A stretch of DNA of 64,000 bases from DASQPA01 sp963757335 (lineage in GTDB: Bacteria; Acidobacteriota; Thermoanaerobaculia; Multivoradales; UBA5704), in NCBI GenBank assembly GCA_963757335.1, contig CAVWRJ010000013.1, forward strand, positions 372,001 through 436,000, given 5' to 3'. How positions within the stretch are numbered: position 1 is the stretch's first letter; every line of letters begins with the position of its first letter. Shown one piece after another: positions 1 to 10,086 of this stretch. The notes below the pieces were generated by a model that did not search any database, was not told the origin of the DNA, and saw nothing but the letters and a program-made list of their open reading frames with translations. The translations under genes and the position numbers were made by a program.

Positions 1-120
1 CGCCTTTGCGGCTAGAAGGGTGTGGAAGAAGCGCAGAGTCTCTTCATCTGACATCCCGAAATCCATACAGGCTTGGATGATGCGGACAAGTGTGTACTTC
101 GGGGAATCTGCCAAGAGCAT
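1..120 (-). CDS. Hypothetical protein, N-terminal fragment cut by window edge
   Basis: An open frame begins with ATG at 120-118 on the minus strand and stays open for 40 codons to the window edge. An in-frame TGA lies two codons upstream of the ATG, so this is the most upstream ATG in the frame. The visible peptide starts MLLADSPKYTLVRIIQACMD and continues with a short acidic stretch and FHTLLAAKA, which looks helical. I do not recognise the family. It runs in the same direction as the three small genes to its right, with about 138 bases between, so it could be their downstream neighbour. Internal ATGs at residues 19 and 23 are possible alternative starts. The call rests on the open frame and protein-like composition only. 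Confidence 0.45.
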   Translation of the reverse strand, partial: MLLADSPKYTLVRIIQACMDFGMSDEETLRFFHTLLAAKA

Positions 121-227
121 CTCCGCTCAGGTGCCCGCAGGAAGGAAAGCGGCGCGGCGGGCCGGGTGCGGTTCCCGGCGTTCGGCGGCCAAACCTAGCC
201 GCGCCAACAGGAGCAGGATACCAAAGA

Positions 228-251
228 GGCCGGCCCCTCTCGGAACCGGCC
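228..251 (-). terminator. Possible terminator after the small hypothetical operon
   Basis: GGCCGG at 228-233 pairs with CCGGCC at 246-251 just past the stop codon at 259-261 of the leftward gene. On the minus strand the stem is followed by CTCTTTGG, a poor U-tract. Position fits a terminator; the tract does not fit well. Confidence 0.3.
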
Positions 252-258
252 CCAGGTG

Positions 259-738
259 CTACACGTCCTCGCGCCGAAACCTGTCAAAGACCGGCCCCGG
301 GTCCTGCCCTGGTGGCTCCCTCCCTCCCGCACCCTCCCAACGCACCCACACTCGCGCCAGCTCCGCTGCGAGCGCCTTGCACTGCCCCTGGTGGCGCAGC
401 GTGGCGAGGATGCGAGCCGTGGGGACGTAGACGAGCACGAAGGGTCCCCGGCGGGGGCCGCTCGCCGTGCCCCTGTAGATCCCGAAAGGAGGCGAGACGG
501 CCCCGCGTAGAGTGGGGGTGCTCCCGTCCTCCAAAGTCACCCGGAACGCGCCCTTGTGCCACGCCAGGGGGACGGGAGCTCCGGCCCGGGCGCGGGCCTT
601 CAGGTAGGCGTCCGCGGCGGCGGCAAGCCACGTACCGGCCGCCCGGTGTCCCTCGGCTTCCGCCGCCCGCTTCCACCTCGCGGACTGCTCGACCGTGGCG
701 TGGACGGTGAAGCTCGCGGTCTTCAGGTTCTCGCCCAT
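259..738 (-). CDS. Hypothetical protein with antitoxin-like N-terminus
   Basis: A 159-residue protein of unknown function. The start is ATG at 738, with GGGAGG five bases upstream. It begins MGENLKTASFTVHATVEQSA and continues with a helical segment (about residues 15-50) rich in Arg, Ala and Glu. That layout, a short beta-strand then two helices, recalls small DNA-binding antitoxin or CopG-type domains, but I cannot confirm homology. The rest (about 55-150) has mixed beta-type sequence with short Gly/Pro turns. It overlaps the 3' end of the upstream gene (723-1055) by 16 bases, so the two are probably translationally coupled and form a leftward three-gene operon with the gene at 1059-1391. 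Confidence 0.6.
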   Translation of the reverse strand: MGENLKTASFTVHATVEQSARWKRAAEAEGHRAAGTWLAAAADAYLKARARAGAPVPLAWHKGAFRVTLEDGSTPTLRGAVSPPFGIYRGTASGPRRGPFVLVYVPTARILATLRHQGQCKALAAELARVWVRWEGAGGREPPGQDPGPVFDRFRREDV

Positions 739-1055
739 CGTGCCTCCCGTTCCCTTCTGGCTTTGTCCTCGGCGAGCTTCTCCCGGCGTTTCTTCTTGCG
801 CTTCTCCCTCCGCGCTAGCTGTATCGTGCGCCGGACCTCCTTCAACCCGCGGTGGTTCTTGATGAAGTACTCGGCCGCCAAGATGAAGAACGTCGGCATG
901 TCGAGCCCCGGTCCCCAGATCTCGTAATAGGTGATCCGGTACCGCCACTGGTCGAAGGAGTCGTTGACGAGGACGGGGTACTTCTTGGGGTCGTAGGACC
1001 CCAGACAGGCGGCTTCCTGGGCTTCGCGGCGAACCATGGCGTTGTACCCGCTCAT
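723..1055 (-). CDS. Hypothetical protein with very basic C-terminal tail
   Basis: A 110-residue protein of unknown family. The N-terminal 75 residues are aromatic-rich with several Tyr, Trp and Phe, including a DSFDQWRYRITYYEIWGP stretch, and look like a small folded domain. The last 35 residues are almost all Lys, Arg, Glu and Ala and would form a charged helix, perhaps binding nucleic acid. It starts 3 bases after the stop of the gene at 1059-1391 and its end overlaps the next gene by 16 bases, so all three are probably one transcript. No catalytic motif is visible. Confidence 0.6.
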   Translation of the reverse strand: MSGYNAMVRREAQEAACLGSYDPKKYPVLVNDSFDQWRYRITYYEIWGPGLDMPTFFILAAEYFIKNHRGLKEVRRTIQLARREKRKKKRREKLAEDKARREREARWART

Positions 1056-1058
1056 GGC

Positions 1059-1391
1059 TCAGACCCCGTAGAACGTGAGCCGGGCAGGGTCCGTCGTGCT
1101 GTACTCGATCCGGACGACTTCCCAGCGCTGATCCTCGGGGGTGTCCTCCTCGATCTCCTCCCAAACTCGCCAGTAGGCGATCCAACGGCCGAGTATGTGG
1201 ACGAGCATCAGCTCGCACTCCTCGGCGGTGTGCTTCTGGTACCAGTCGTCGTTCTTTCTGGCTTTGGCGATCTCCTCGGGGCTCGGGTTGAAGTGGACCT
1301 CCACCACGGCGTCGTAGAGGGCTCGGCGGGTTTTTTCTGTGGTAGAACCGAGGTCGATGGTGGGCGGGGTAGACTCGGGGCGGTCGGGCAT
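1059..1391 (-). CDS. Hypothetical acidic protein, first gene of a small operon
   Basis: A 110-residue acidic protein with no family I recognise. ATG at 1391 is chosen over a TTG two codons upstream because GGAGG sits six bases before the ATG. The sequence is rich in Glu, Asp and Trp, including HILGRWIAYWRVWEEIEED, suggesting amphipathic helices. It heads a tight leftward operon of three small genes. Their small size, lack of known domains and odd position beside the pilus genes would fit an accessory or mobile cargo module, but no integrase, transposase or att site is visible nearby. Confidence 0.6.
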   Translation of the reverse strand: MPDRPESTPPTIDLGSTTEKTRRALYDAVVEVHFNPSPEEIAKARKNDDWYQKHTAEECELMLVHILGRWIAYWRVWEEIEEDTPEDQRWEVVRIEYSTTDPARLTFYGV

Positions 1392-1839
1392 GGGCAACCT
1401 CCGTGCTCGGCAAGGTCCCGGGTGTCGGTCGCACCCTTCACTCGGGACCGCTTCTCTGTGGCGGAGGGAGGTACGTTCCTCCCCCTACGGGGAGGAAGCT
1501 ACAGCAGAACTAGGGCGGTAATCCGGGCAACACACTACAGCCCCACTACCCCGGAAGCTTCCAAGAGCTGTCCGGCAGGGCTCAAACGGTGTCCGGGAGG
1601 TCTCAAACGGCATCCAGCCATCCCAGGCGCCGTCTGGAAGGTCTCAAACACCGTCCAGAGGACTTTCCGCGGCCTCCGGGAGCTTCCCCTCGGAGCTTCC
1701 CAACCGCGTTCGGGAGGTTCCGAGCGGGGTCGGGAGACGGGGAGACGTTCATCCTTTATACTCTTTCATCTATCTCTTCGTTGGTGTAAACTCCCGTACC
1801 AGTCTGATCCCGAAAGTTTAAGTAGGAGAGCGCCACGCT
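1392..1839. other. 448-base divergent intergenic region
   Basis: This gap separates the leftward hypothetical operon from rightward pilT and must carry both promoters. I see no convincing sigma-70 or sigma-54 boxes. Its middle is occupied by a degenerate tandem repeat (separate entry). The end is AT-richer than anything nearby (about 1746-1825), which fits a promoter for pilT. AGGAG at about 1824-1828 is the pilT ribosome binding site. Confidence 0.6.
1567..1745. repeat. Degenerate tandem repeat of about 21 bp
   Basis: Units such as GCTGTCCGGCAGG-GCTCAAAC, GGTGTCCGGGAGG-TCTCAAAC and GCCGTCTGGAAGG-TCTCAAAC recur with a period of about 21 bases. They then decay into GTCCAGAGGACTTTCC and TTCGGGAGGTTCC variants. 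Roughly eight units can be traced. None encodes a protein-like peptide. Two helical turns per unit would place any bound protein on the same face of the DNA. Confidence 0.6.
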
Positions 1840-2970
1840 ATGCCGGCGACACTGAACCAGCTGTTGAAGGCCATGGTTGAGCAGGGAGGGTCCGACCTCC
1901 ACATCACGACCAACTCCCCGCCCCAGGTCCGGGTGGACGGCGTTTTAAAGCCGCTCAACCTTCCACCCATGACGCCGACCGAGACCAAGCAGCTCGCCTA
2001 CTCGATCCTGACCGACAACCAGAAGCACCGGTTGGAGGAGAACCTGGAGATCGACTTCTCCTTCGGGATCAAGGGTTTGGCGCGCTTCCGGGCGAACGTC
2101 TTTCACCAGCGGGGGGCGATCGCCGCGGCCTTCCGGCAGATCCCCTACGAGATCCGCGGCTTCCGCGAGCTCGGCCTGCCGGCGGTCATCGAGCGGCTGT
2201 GCGAAAAGCCGCGCGGCCTGATCCTCGTCACCGGCCCCACGGGGTCCGGCAAGTCGACGACGCTCGCCGCCATGCTCGACAAGGTCAACCGCGAGCGGCA
2301 CGAGCACATCGTCACCATCGAGGACCCGGTCGAGTACCTGCACTCGCACAAGAAGTGCATCGTCAACCAGCGCGAGCTGCACGCCGACACCCACAGCTTC
2401 TCGAACGCCCTGCGCTCCGCCCTCCGCCAGGACCCCGACGTGGTGCTGATCGGCGAGATGCGGGACTTCGAGACCGTCGAGGCGGCGCTCCGCATCGCCG
2501 AGACCGGCCACTTGACCTTCGCCACGCTCCACACCAACTCGGCGGCGCAGACGATCAACCGCATCGTCGACATCTTCCCCGCCCACCAGCAGGGGCAGAT
2601 CCGGGTGCAGCTCTCCTTCGTCCTCGAGGGGATCATCTGCCAGTCGCTCCTCCCGCGGGCGGCCGGCAAGGGCCGGGCCATGGCGATGGAGATCCTGGTG
2701 CCCAGCGCGGCCATCCGCAACCTGATCCGCGAGGACAAGGTGCACCAGATCTACGGCATGATGCAGACCGGCCAGTCGAAGCATGGCATGCAGACCTTCA
2801 ACCAGGCTCTGGCCGGCCTCTACTTCCGCCGCATGATCTCGCTGCAGACCGCGCTCGCCCGCTCGTCCTACCCCGACGAGCTCCAGGAGATGATCGCCCG
2901 CGGCCCGTCCGCGCTCAACATCAGTCTCACCCCCGCCGAGGCGCGGGAAGCGTCGCAAGGAGCCAAGTAA
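1840..2970 (+). CDS. pilT: Type IV pilus retraction ATPase PilT
   Basis: PilT is the hexameric cytoplasmic motor that depolymerises type IV pili and drives twitching motility. The 376-residue length matches the family. Seen in the sequence: an N-terminal PAS-like domain (about 1-110), Walker A GPTGSGKST at 132-140, an Asp box ITIEDP-like segment near 158, Walker B DVVLIGEMRD at about 200-209, and the His box with TGHLTFATLHTN at about 222-233. The start ATG is preceded by AGGAG. The stop codon directly abuts the pilC start, and pilS and pilR follow, so this is a pilus motor, platform and regulator cluster. The C-terminus carries a short Ala/Glu extension. Confidence 0.95.
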   Translation: MPATLNQLLKAMVEQGGSDLHITTNSPPQVRVDGVLKPLNLPPMTPTETKQLAYSILTDNQKHRLEENLEIDFSFGIKGLARFRANVFHQRGAIAAAFRQIPYEIRGFRELGLPAVIERLCEKPRGLILVTGPTGSGKSTTLAAMLDKVNRERHEHIVTIEDPVEYLHSHKKCIVNQRELHADTHSFSNALRSALRQDPDVVLIGEMRDFETVEAALRIAETGHLTFATLHTNSAAQTINRIVDIFPAHQQGQIRVQLSFVLEGIICQSLLPRAAGKGRAMAMEILVPSAAIRNLIREDKVHQIYGMMQTGQSKHGMQTFNQALAGLYFRRMISLQTALARSSYPDELQEMIARGPSALNISLTPAEAREASQGAK

Positions 2971-4180
2971 ATGCCTAGTTTCCTCTGGAAAGGCAAGTCG
3001 CTGCGCACCAACCAGCTGCAGGAGGGCCAGCTCCTGGCCGACACGCGGGACGCCGCCATCGCCGTCCTCCGCCGGCAGCAGATCCAGGTGACGAACATCC
3101 GTGAGAAGGGGCGCCAGATTCCCGTCATGCGGCGACTACCGCAGCGGATCGGCGCCAAGCGGGTGGCGATCTTCACCCGCCAGTTCTCGGTCATGCTGGA
3201 CGCCGGTCTCCCCCTCGTGCAGTGCCTGGAGATCTTCGGCGACCAGGAGGAGAACCGCTCCTTCCAGACGATCATCCAGACAGTCCGGACCGACATCGAA
3301 TCGGGCGCCTCGCTCGCCGACTCGATGCGCAAGCACCCCAAGGCCTTCGACAACCTCTACACCAACATGGTGGCGGCGGGCGAGGCGGGCGGTATCCTGG
3401 ACATCATCCTGCAGCGGCTCTCGACCTACATCGAGAAGTCGGTCAAGTTGAAGAGCCAGGTCAAGTCGGCGCTCATCTATCCGGTGGCGATCATCGTCAT
3501 CGCCGCCTTCGTCGTCTTCATCATCCTCTGGAAGGTCATCCCGGTCTTCGCCCAGCTCTTCGCCGGCCTGGGCGGCGAGATGCCGCTCCTCACCCGGATC
3601 GTCATCGGGGCCAGCAACTTCGTCGCCCGCTACTTCCTGCCGATCATCATCCTCCTCGTCGTGGCCGGGCGTCGCGATGTCGCGCTACCACAAGACCTAC
3701 CGCGGCCGGCGGGTGATCGACGGGACGCTCATCCGCATCCCGGTGATCGGCATGCTGCTCCGGAAGATCGCCGTCTCGCGCTTCTGCCGCACCCTCTCGA
3801 CGCTCACCGCCTCGGGCGTGCCGATCTTGGACGGCCTGGAGATCACCGCCAAGACGGCGGGCAACGCCATCGTCGAGGACGCGGTGATGGCGGTACGCAA
3901 AAGCGTCGAGGAGGGCAAGACGATCTCCGAGCCGCTCGCCGAGACCAAGGTCTTCCCGGCGATGGTGGTGCAGATGATCAACGTCGGCGAGCAGACCGGC
4001 GCGCTCGACCAGATGCTGTCGAAGATCGCCGACTTCTACGAGGACGAGGTGGACACCGCGGTCGCCGGGCTCATGAAGTTGATGGAGCCGGTCATGATCG
4101 CCGTTTTGGGCGCCGTCATCGGGACGATCGTCGCCGCCATGTACCTGCCCCTCTACTCGGTGCTGTCGAAGATCGGATAG
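2971..4180 (+). CDS. pilC: Type IV pilus inner-membrane platform PilC, frameshifted
   Basis: PilC (GspF family) is the inner-membrane platform that couples the PilB/PilT motors to pilin assembly. The first 233 residues read in one frame and contain the first T2SSF domain (about 45-165), a membrane segment around 168-190 and a second around 215-232. From about 3670 the family sequence continues in the next frame as SRYHKTYRGRRVIDG, the second T2SSF domain and a final membrane segment ending YSVLSKIG. Removing one G from the GGG at 3667-3669 restores a single 402-residue protein of normal length. It starts at the base after the pilT stop, with the ribosome site GGAG inside the end of pilT. I infer a sequence or assembly error rather than a true pseudogene. 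Confidence 0.9.
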
Positions 4181-4201
4181 CGCGGACCCGAAGAAAGGGT
4201 A

Positions 4202-4272
4202 GTGGCTCCGTTTGGCTCCGAGAACCGGACGGCGGGGAGGCGAAGGAGGGCCGCTGGATCGAGCGGAGCCAC
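4202..4272. repeat. Diverged copy of the intergenic palindromic element
   Basis: GTGGCTCCG at 4202-4210 is the exact inverted repeat of CGGAGCCAC at 4264-4272. Next to the left arm, GGCTCCGAGAACCGG resembles the inner part of the better copies at 48.34 and 62.6 kb. The centre has drifted. It sits between pilC and pilS. Confidence 0.5.
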
Positions 4273-4283
4273 GACCTAGGAAA

Positions 4284-4319
4284 GAGGGCCGGGTAGAATG
4301 ATGTTCATGCCCGGCCCTC
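4284..4319 (+). promoter_or_regulatory. Perfect hairpin spanning the possible pilS starts
   Basis: GAGGGCCGGG at 4284-4293 pairs perfectly with CCCGGCCCTC at 4310-4319, leaving a 16-base loop that contains three potential ATG codons (4298, 4301, 4307). The loop opens with TAGAAT, a -10-like hexamer. The hairpin would hide those starts in RNA, which favours ATG 4352 as the real pilS start. Confidence 0.4.
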
Positions 4320-4351
4320 CCCGCCTCTCTCCTGCCGCCGAGGGGACCTCC

Positions 4352-6030
4352 ATGCCACCCCTGGCGCGCCAGCTGCGCTGGTACATCTCGATCCGGGTGG
4401 TGGCGGTGGGGAGCGTCCTCCTCGCCGGGTTCCTGATCCAGCTCGCGGCGGGGCCGACGGCGGCCGACAACCTGCCGCCGGCCTTCCTCTACGCCCTGGC
4501 GGCCCTCACCTTCGCCGCCACGCTCTTCTACCTCGCCCTCTTCCGGCTCCTCCGCGACCGCTACCCGCTCCAGGCCTACATCCAGTTCGGCGGCGACCTG
4601 ATCCTCGTCACCGGGCTCGTCTACTACGCGGGCGGCATCGCGAGCCCGTTCTCGATGCTCTACCTGATCATCATCGCGGTCGCCTCGACTCTCCTGCGGC
4701 GGCGGGCCGGGGTGATCGTGGCGAGCGCCGCCTATCTCCTCTACGCCAGCCTGCTCATCGGTCTCTACTACCGGTTCATCCCGGCGCACGGCATGACGCC
4801 GAGCCCGGAGCCGGACCTCCTCTGGCGGCTCAACTACAACCTCGCCGTCCACTTCGTGGGCTTCTACGCCGTGGCCCTCCTGACCTCCTATCTGTCGCAG
4901 CACGTCACCCGCGCCGAGCGCGAGCTGGAGGAGAAGAGCGAGGATCTGGCCGACCTCCAGGTGGTGCACAGAGACGTCATCGAGTCGATCAGCAGCGGTC
5001 TCGTGACGACGGATTTAGACGGCATCATCACCAGCGTCAACCGCGCCGGTCTCGCCATCCTCGGTCCCCAGGACGGGGAGCTTCTGGGGTCGCCCATCCA
5101 GAGCTCGGGCTTCTTCTCGGTCGAGCGCTGGGGGGAGCTGACCGCGGCCTCCGAGCAGCGCGGGCGGCTCCGCGCCGAGGTCGAGCTCCGCCGTGGCACC
5201 CGGACGGCCTATCTCGGCTTCTCGATCTCCCAGCTGACCGACGCCTTCGGCACCCAGCGCGGCTACATCGTCATCTTCCAGGACTTGACCCGCTGGCGCC
5301 GCCTCCAGGAGGAGGTGAGGATGAAGGACCGCATGGCGGCGGTGGGCGAGCTCGCGGCCGGCCTGGCGCACGAGATCGGGAATCCGCTGGCGGCGATCTC
5401 GGGCTCGGTGCAGATGCTCTCGGGGTCGGCGGTGGGCGACGGCCATGAGCGCAAGCTCATCGACATTCTGCTCAAGGAGAGCCAGCGGCTCGACCGCACG
5501 ATCAAGGGCTTCCTCCGCTTCGCCCGCCCGCGCGAGCGGCTCTCCATGCGCTTCGACGTGGCGCGCCAGCTGAGCGAGAACTTCGAGCTGCTCAGAAACA
5601 GCGAGGAGGTCTCGGAGCGCCACCTCCTCTCGATCGACCTCGAAGCCGAGTCGGCCTACCTGATCGCCGACCCCGACCAGGTGAGCCAGATCTTCTGGAA
5701 CCTGACCAGGAACGCGCTCCGCGCCATGCCCGAGGGGGGGACCCTCCAGGTGACCGGCCGCCTCGCGGACGACTGCTACCGGGTGCAGTTCAGAGACACC
5801 GGCCGCGGCATGTCCGAGGAGCAGCGGGCGAACCTCTTCCACCCCTTCCAATCCTTCTTCGATGGCGGCACGGGCATCGGCATGGCGATCGTCTACCGGA
5901 TCGTCCAGGAGCACGGCGGTCACCTGGGCGTCGACAGCCGCCCGGGCGCCGGCACGACGATCACCGTCGAGCTCCCCACCGCCGAGGTCTGGGCCGCCGC
6001 CATTCCCCCCCTCCCGGGAGACGCACCCTG

Positions 6031-6031
<1 letters not shown>
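4352..6031 (+). CDS. pilS: PilS-type membrane sensor histidine kinase
   Basis: Two-component sensor kinase that, in the PilS/PilR family, senses pilin levels in the membrane and phosphorylates the sigma-54 activator PilR. I chose ATG 4352 (559 residues) because GAGGGG lies about seven bases upstream; in-frame ATGs at 4298 and 4307 would add 15-18 residues. Domains: about six hydrophobic membrane segments (10-190), a PAS domain (about 205-315), a HisKA region with the phospho-acceptor in GLAHEIGNPLAAISG (His at about 340), then an HATPase_c domain with N box NLTRNALRAM and G boxes DTGRGM and GTGIGMAIV. Its TGA overlaps the pilR ATG by one base, showing coupling. Confidence 0.88.
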
Positions 6032-7495
<1,464 letters not shown>

Positions 7496-7512
<17 letters not shown>

Positions 7513-7735
7513 GATCAGAGACGAGCACCGAGCCAAGCTCCTCGAATTGGCGGCTCGACGGGGCGAGAAGGGATTCTCCGATGTCTTGGCGGAGGCAATC
7601 GAGACCTACTTAGCAGGCCTATCTGGAAGCGAAAGCAAGCGACAGGCGGCCCTTGAGCTCCGCGGGACCTTCACGGAAGAGGAAGCGGATGAGCTTCGGG
7701 CCGTAACGCGCGAGCTCCGTGAATCCTGGCGATGA
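7496..7735 (+). CDS. vapB: VapB-type antitoxin
   Basis: A 79-residue antitoxin. The N-terminus MRTTIEIRDEHRAKLLELAA has the strand-helix pattern of ribbon-helix-helix DNA-binding antitoxins, followed by a second helix with GFSDVLAEAIETYLAG. The acidic C-terminal part, TFTEEEADELRAVTRELRESW, is the region that normally wraps and blocks the toxin active site. It overlaps the toxin start by ATGA (7732-7735), the usual antitoxin-first arrangement. There is no Shine-Dalgarno, and the -10-like TAGAAT ends only six bases before ATG, so the message may be leaderless. The upstream palindrome implies autoregulation. Confidence 0.85.
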
Positions 7736-8112
7736 CCATCGCTGATACCGATGTTCTCATCGACTTCCTTACAGGCCGTGGATCTGGCGCAAGTCTCGTT
7801 GCCGCCGCGATCGAGCAGGGGATCCTCCAGACGACCGTCGTGACCCGGTTCGAACTTCTCGCCGGAGCTCGGACGGCACGTCAGGAGAAAGGTCTTCGCC
7901 AGCTCCTGGAAACGCTTCCTACACTCTCTCTCGACCCTGCCGCCGCCGATCGCGCGGCCCAGGTTCGGCAGGTTCTCGAGCTTCGCGGCGAGTCGATCGG
8001 TATGGGAGACAGTCTGATCGCCGGGATTGTTCTGCAAAATGGAGGGACTCTGATGACGAGAAATCTTCGTCACTTCTCGCGAGTCGAAGGGCTTCATCTA
8101 TTCGATTTATAA
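7732..8112 (+). CDS. vapC: VapC-type PIN-domain ribonuclease toxin
   Basis: A 126-residue PIN-domain endoribonuclease. VapC toxins cut tRNA or rRNA in a Mg-dependent way and are held inactive by VapB. The acidic site residues are all present: Asp5 and Asp7 in IADTDVLIDFL, Glu41 in TRFELLAG, and Asp93 in GMGDSLIAG, with the late TRNLRHFSRV motif (110-118) also intact. The toxin therefore looks active. The gene overlaps vapB by four bases and ends ten bases from the convergent end of the next gene. No mobile element borders the pair. Confidence 0.93.
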   Translation: MTIADTDVLIDFLTGRGSGASLVAAAIEQGILQTTVVTRFELLAGARTARQEKGLRQLLETLPTLSLDPAAADRAAQVRQVLELRGESIGMGDSLIAGIVLQNGGTLMTRNLRHFSRVEGLHLFDL

Positions 8113-8122
8113 CCGGCCCGCC

Positions 8123-9961
8123 CTACTCCATCCCCTCCACCAGCAACCCGTATCCGGAAGTCCCCACCATCAGCCTGCCGTCCAAAATGAGTGCCGCGGT
8201 GACGTCCCGGGCGAGGACCGGGAGGTCGACCGGCTTGACGGTCTTCGTTTCGCGGTCGAAGAGCGCGGCCTTGTCGCCATTGGCGCCGAAGATGAGCAGC
8301 ACGGGGTAGCGGGCGTCCCCGGTGGGGACGACGCGGTTGGGTTTGGCCGGCAGCTCGACCCAGAGGGCGTCGGCGCTGTCCTTACGGGTCCAGGCGCCTT
8401 CGGGGCCCCAGAGGAGGAGCCGGTCGGCCAGGCGTTCCAGGCGGCCGCCGTTGCCGGCCGGGGTGAGGATGGTGTGGTTGGCGTCCGCGGTCAGCCGGTA
8501 GAGGCCCTTGTCGTCGGTCACCCAGAGGGCGCCGGCGAGGAGGGCCGCCGAGCGCGGGGCGTTGTGCTTGAAGGGCTTCTCGACGAATTTGTCGCCGCGG
8601 AGCTCGTAGAGCTTGGTCGCCGTCCGCGCCACGAGAGACGTGCCGTCGGAGAGGACCTGCTCGATCCGGCCGTCGCCCAGCTCCGGGACCCGGTGCCAGT
8701 CCTGGCCCAGGCGCTGGTAGAGCCCGCGCTCGGTGGCGGCGTAGGGGCGCCCCTTGTGGACCGTTAAGTCGACCACCGTGGGGATGGGCGCGAAGAGGCC
8801 GTCGAAGGTCTTGCCGCGGTCGTGCGAGACATGGACGCCGGAGATCGGCCCGGCATGGTTGACGGCGACCAGAAGGTCGTCGCCCACCGCCGTCAGGGCT
8901 GCAATCCGGGTGTTGGTCATGCCCTTGCTCGTCCGCTGGAAGAACTTGCCACCATCGTTCGACAGCCAGACGCCGGAGCCCTCCGTCCCCAGGACGATAC
9001 GGTCGGGCCGCGCTCTGTCGACCGCGATCGACATCACCGAGAGCGCCGGGTCGCCGATCCGCACCCAGCTGCGGCCGACGTCGGTCGAGGCGTAGAGCCC
9101 GGAGACGGTGCCGGCGAGGAGCCGGCCGTCGGGGAGCGGGGCGAAGGAGACGGTACGGCGCTCGTCGAGACCGGTCTTGAAGCGGGTCCAGGTGTTGCCG
9201 CGGTCGACGGTCTGGTAGACCCAGCCGCAGGTCGAGGCCCAGATCTCCCCCGGATGGTCGGGGATCGGAGTCAGGCTGAAGACCTCGGTGTCGAGCACCA
9301 TCCCCTGGAAAATCCCGGCCCAGGTCCTGCCGCCGTCCTCGCTGCGATAGGCCTGGCGCCAGGTGCCGGCGATCACCATATCGGTCTCTATGGGATCGAC
9401 GTAGAGGCTCGTCACCTTCGCCATGTCGGCGAGATCGCCGGTCAGGTGCTTCCAGCTACCCCCGCCGTCCTCGCTGCCATAGACCCCGGAGAGGGTGCCG
9501 GCATAGAGCCGGCCCTCTTTGCCGGGGACAAGGGCGAGGGTGTAGACCGGCTCGTCCGGCAGGCCGGCGCTCCGCGCCGACCAGCGCTTGCCGAGGTCGT
9601 CGGAGTAGGCGACCTGCCCGCTCCCCCAGACCCCCCAGAGCGCCGCCCAGACCCGGGTCGGCTTGTTGGGATCGAAGACGAGCTTGCTCACCACCCAGCC
9701 GGGGAACGGCAGGGAGGCGCCGGCGTCCTGCCACGAGCGGCCGCCGTTCTGCGAGAGATAGACCTGGCCGGCGGAGGTGCCGGCCAGAAGAGTGTCCGGG
9801 TTCTCCGGCACCACCACGAGGCTGCGGATGTCGCCGCCATAGATCGGCGCCGGGTGCCACTCGGCAGCGGATGCCGGGGATGCCGCCGCGGGGACCACCA
9901 CGAGGGCGATCCAGATTCCCAATCCGACGAGAGCTCTTCTAGTCATCGCCAACCCTGTCAT
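8123..9961 (-). CDS. Exported VPS10/BNR-type beta-propeller protein
   Basis: A 612-residue secreted protein built of sialidase-like BNR/Ycf48-type propeller repeats. The N-terminus has Arg-Arg followed by a hydrophobic stretch and an Ala-rich cleavage region (about residues 6-33), a signal peptide. Repeats such as VYLSQNGGRSWQDAG, VAYSDDLGKRWSA, VYGSEDGGGSWKHL and AYRSEDGGRTWAG carry the S-x-D-x-G-x-x-W signature; at least seven can be counted in the first 400 residues, and the C-terminal 200 are more divergent. The function is unknown. Such propellers bind ligands or glycans, and no sialidase catalytic residues are evident. ATG 9961 or ATG 9946 could be the start; neither has a good ribosome site. 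Confidence 0.75.
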   Translation of the reverse strand: MTGLAMTRRALVGLGIWIALVVVPAAASPASAAEWHPAPIYGGDIRSLVVVPENPDTLLAGTSAGQVYLSQNGGRSWQDAGASLPFPGWVVSKLVFDPNKPTRVWAALWGVWGSGQVAYSDDLGKRWSARSAGLPDEPVYTLALVPGKEGRLYAGTLSGVYGSEDGGGSWKHLTGDLADMAKVTSLYVDPIETDMVIAGTWRQAYRSEDGGRTWAGIFQGMVLDTEVFSLTPIPDHPGEIWASTCGWVYQTVDRGNTWTRFKTGLDERRTVSFAPLPDGRLLAGTVSGLYASTDVGRSWVRIGDPALSVMSIAVDRARPDRIVLGTEGSGVWLSNDGGKFFQRTSKGMTNTRIAALTAVGDDLLVAVNHAGPISGVHVSHDRGKTFDGLFAPIPTVVDLTVHKGRPYAATERGLYQRLGQDWHRVPELGDGRIEQVLSDGTSLVARTATKLYELRGDKFVEKPFKHNAPRSAALLAGALWVTDDKGLYRLTADANHTILTPAGNGGRLERLADRLLLWGPEGAWTRKDSADALWVELPAKPNRVVPTGDARYPVLLIFGANGDKAALFDRETKTVKPVDLPVLARDVTAALILDGRLMVGTSGYGLLVEGME

Positions 9962-10086
9962 TGATGTTTACCTACATCTCTCCGTATTGCAAAGAGCGTT
10001 CCTCCTCCGAAGAAAACCGCGGAGGGGAGACGGTCGGGAACACGAAATCAGGATAGCACCTGGCCGGAGGTGCCGGAGCGGAAGGC

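Noticed and set aside
259..1434. Long minus-strand frame covering all three small left-edge genes
   Set aside because: Only its last 159 codons read as protein from ATG 738; the rest is the wrong frame of two better-supported genes with their own ribosome sites.
1945..2958. Long antisense frame opposite pilT
   Set aside because: High GC keeps antisense frames open; composition is Arg/Gly/Asp-heavy and pilT on the other strand is certain. The same applies opposite purL, polA, nrdJ, PurF and the Omp85 fusion.
2971..4180. pilC as two separate genes or a true pseudogene
   Set aside because: The second part lacks its own start signal and the sum is exactly one normal PilC after removal of one base.
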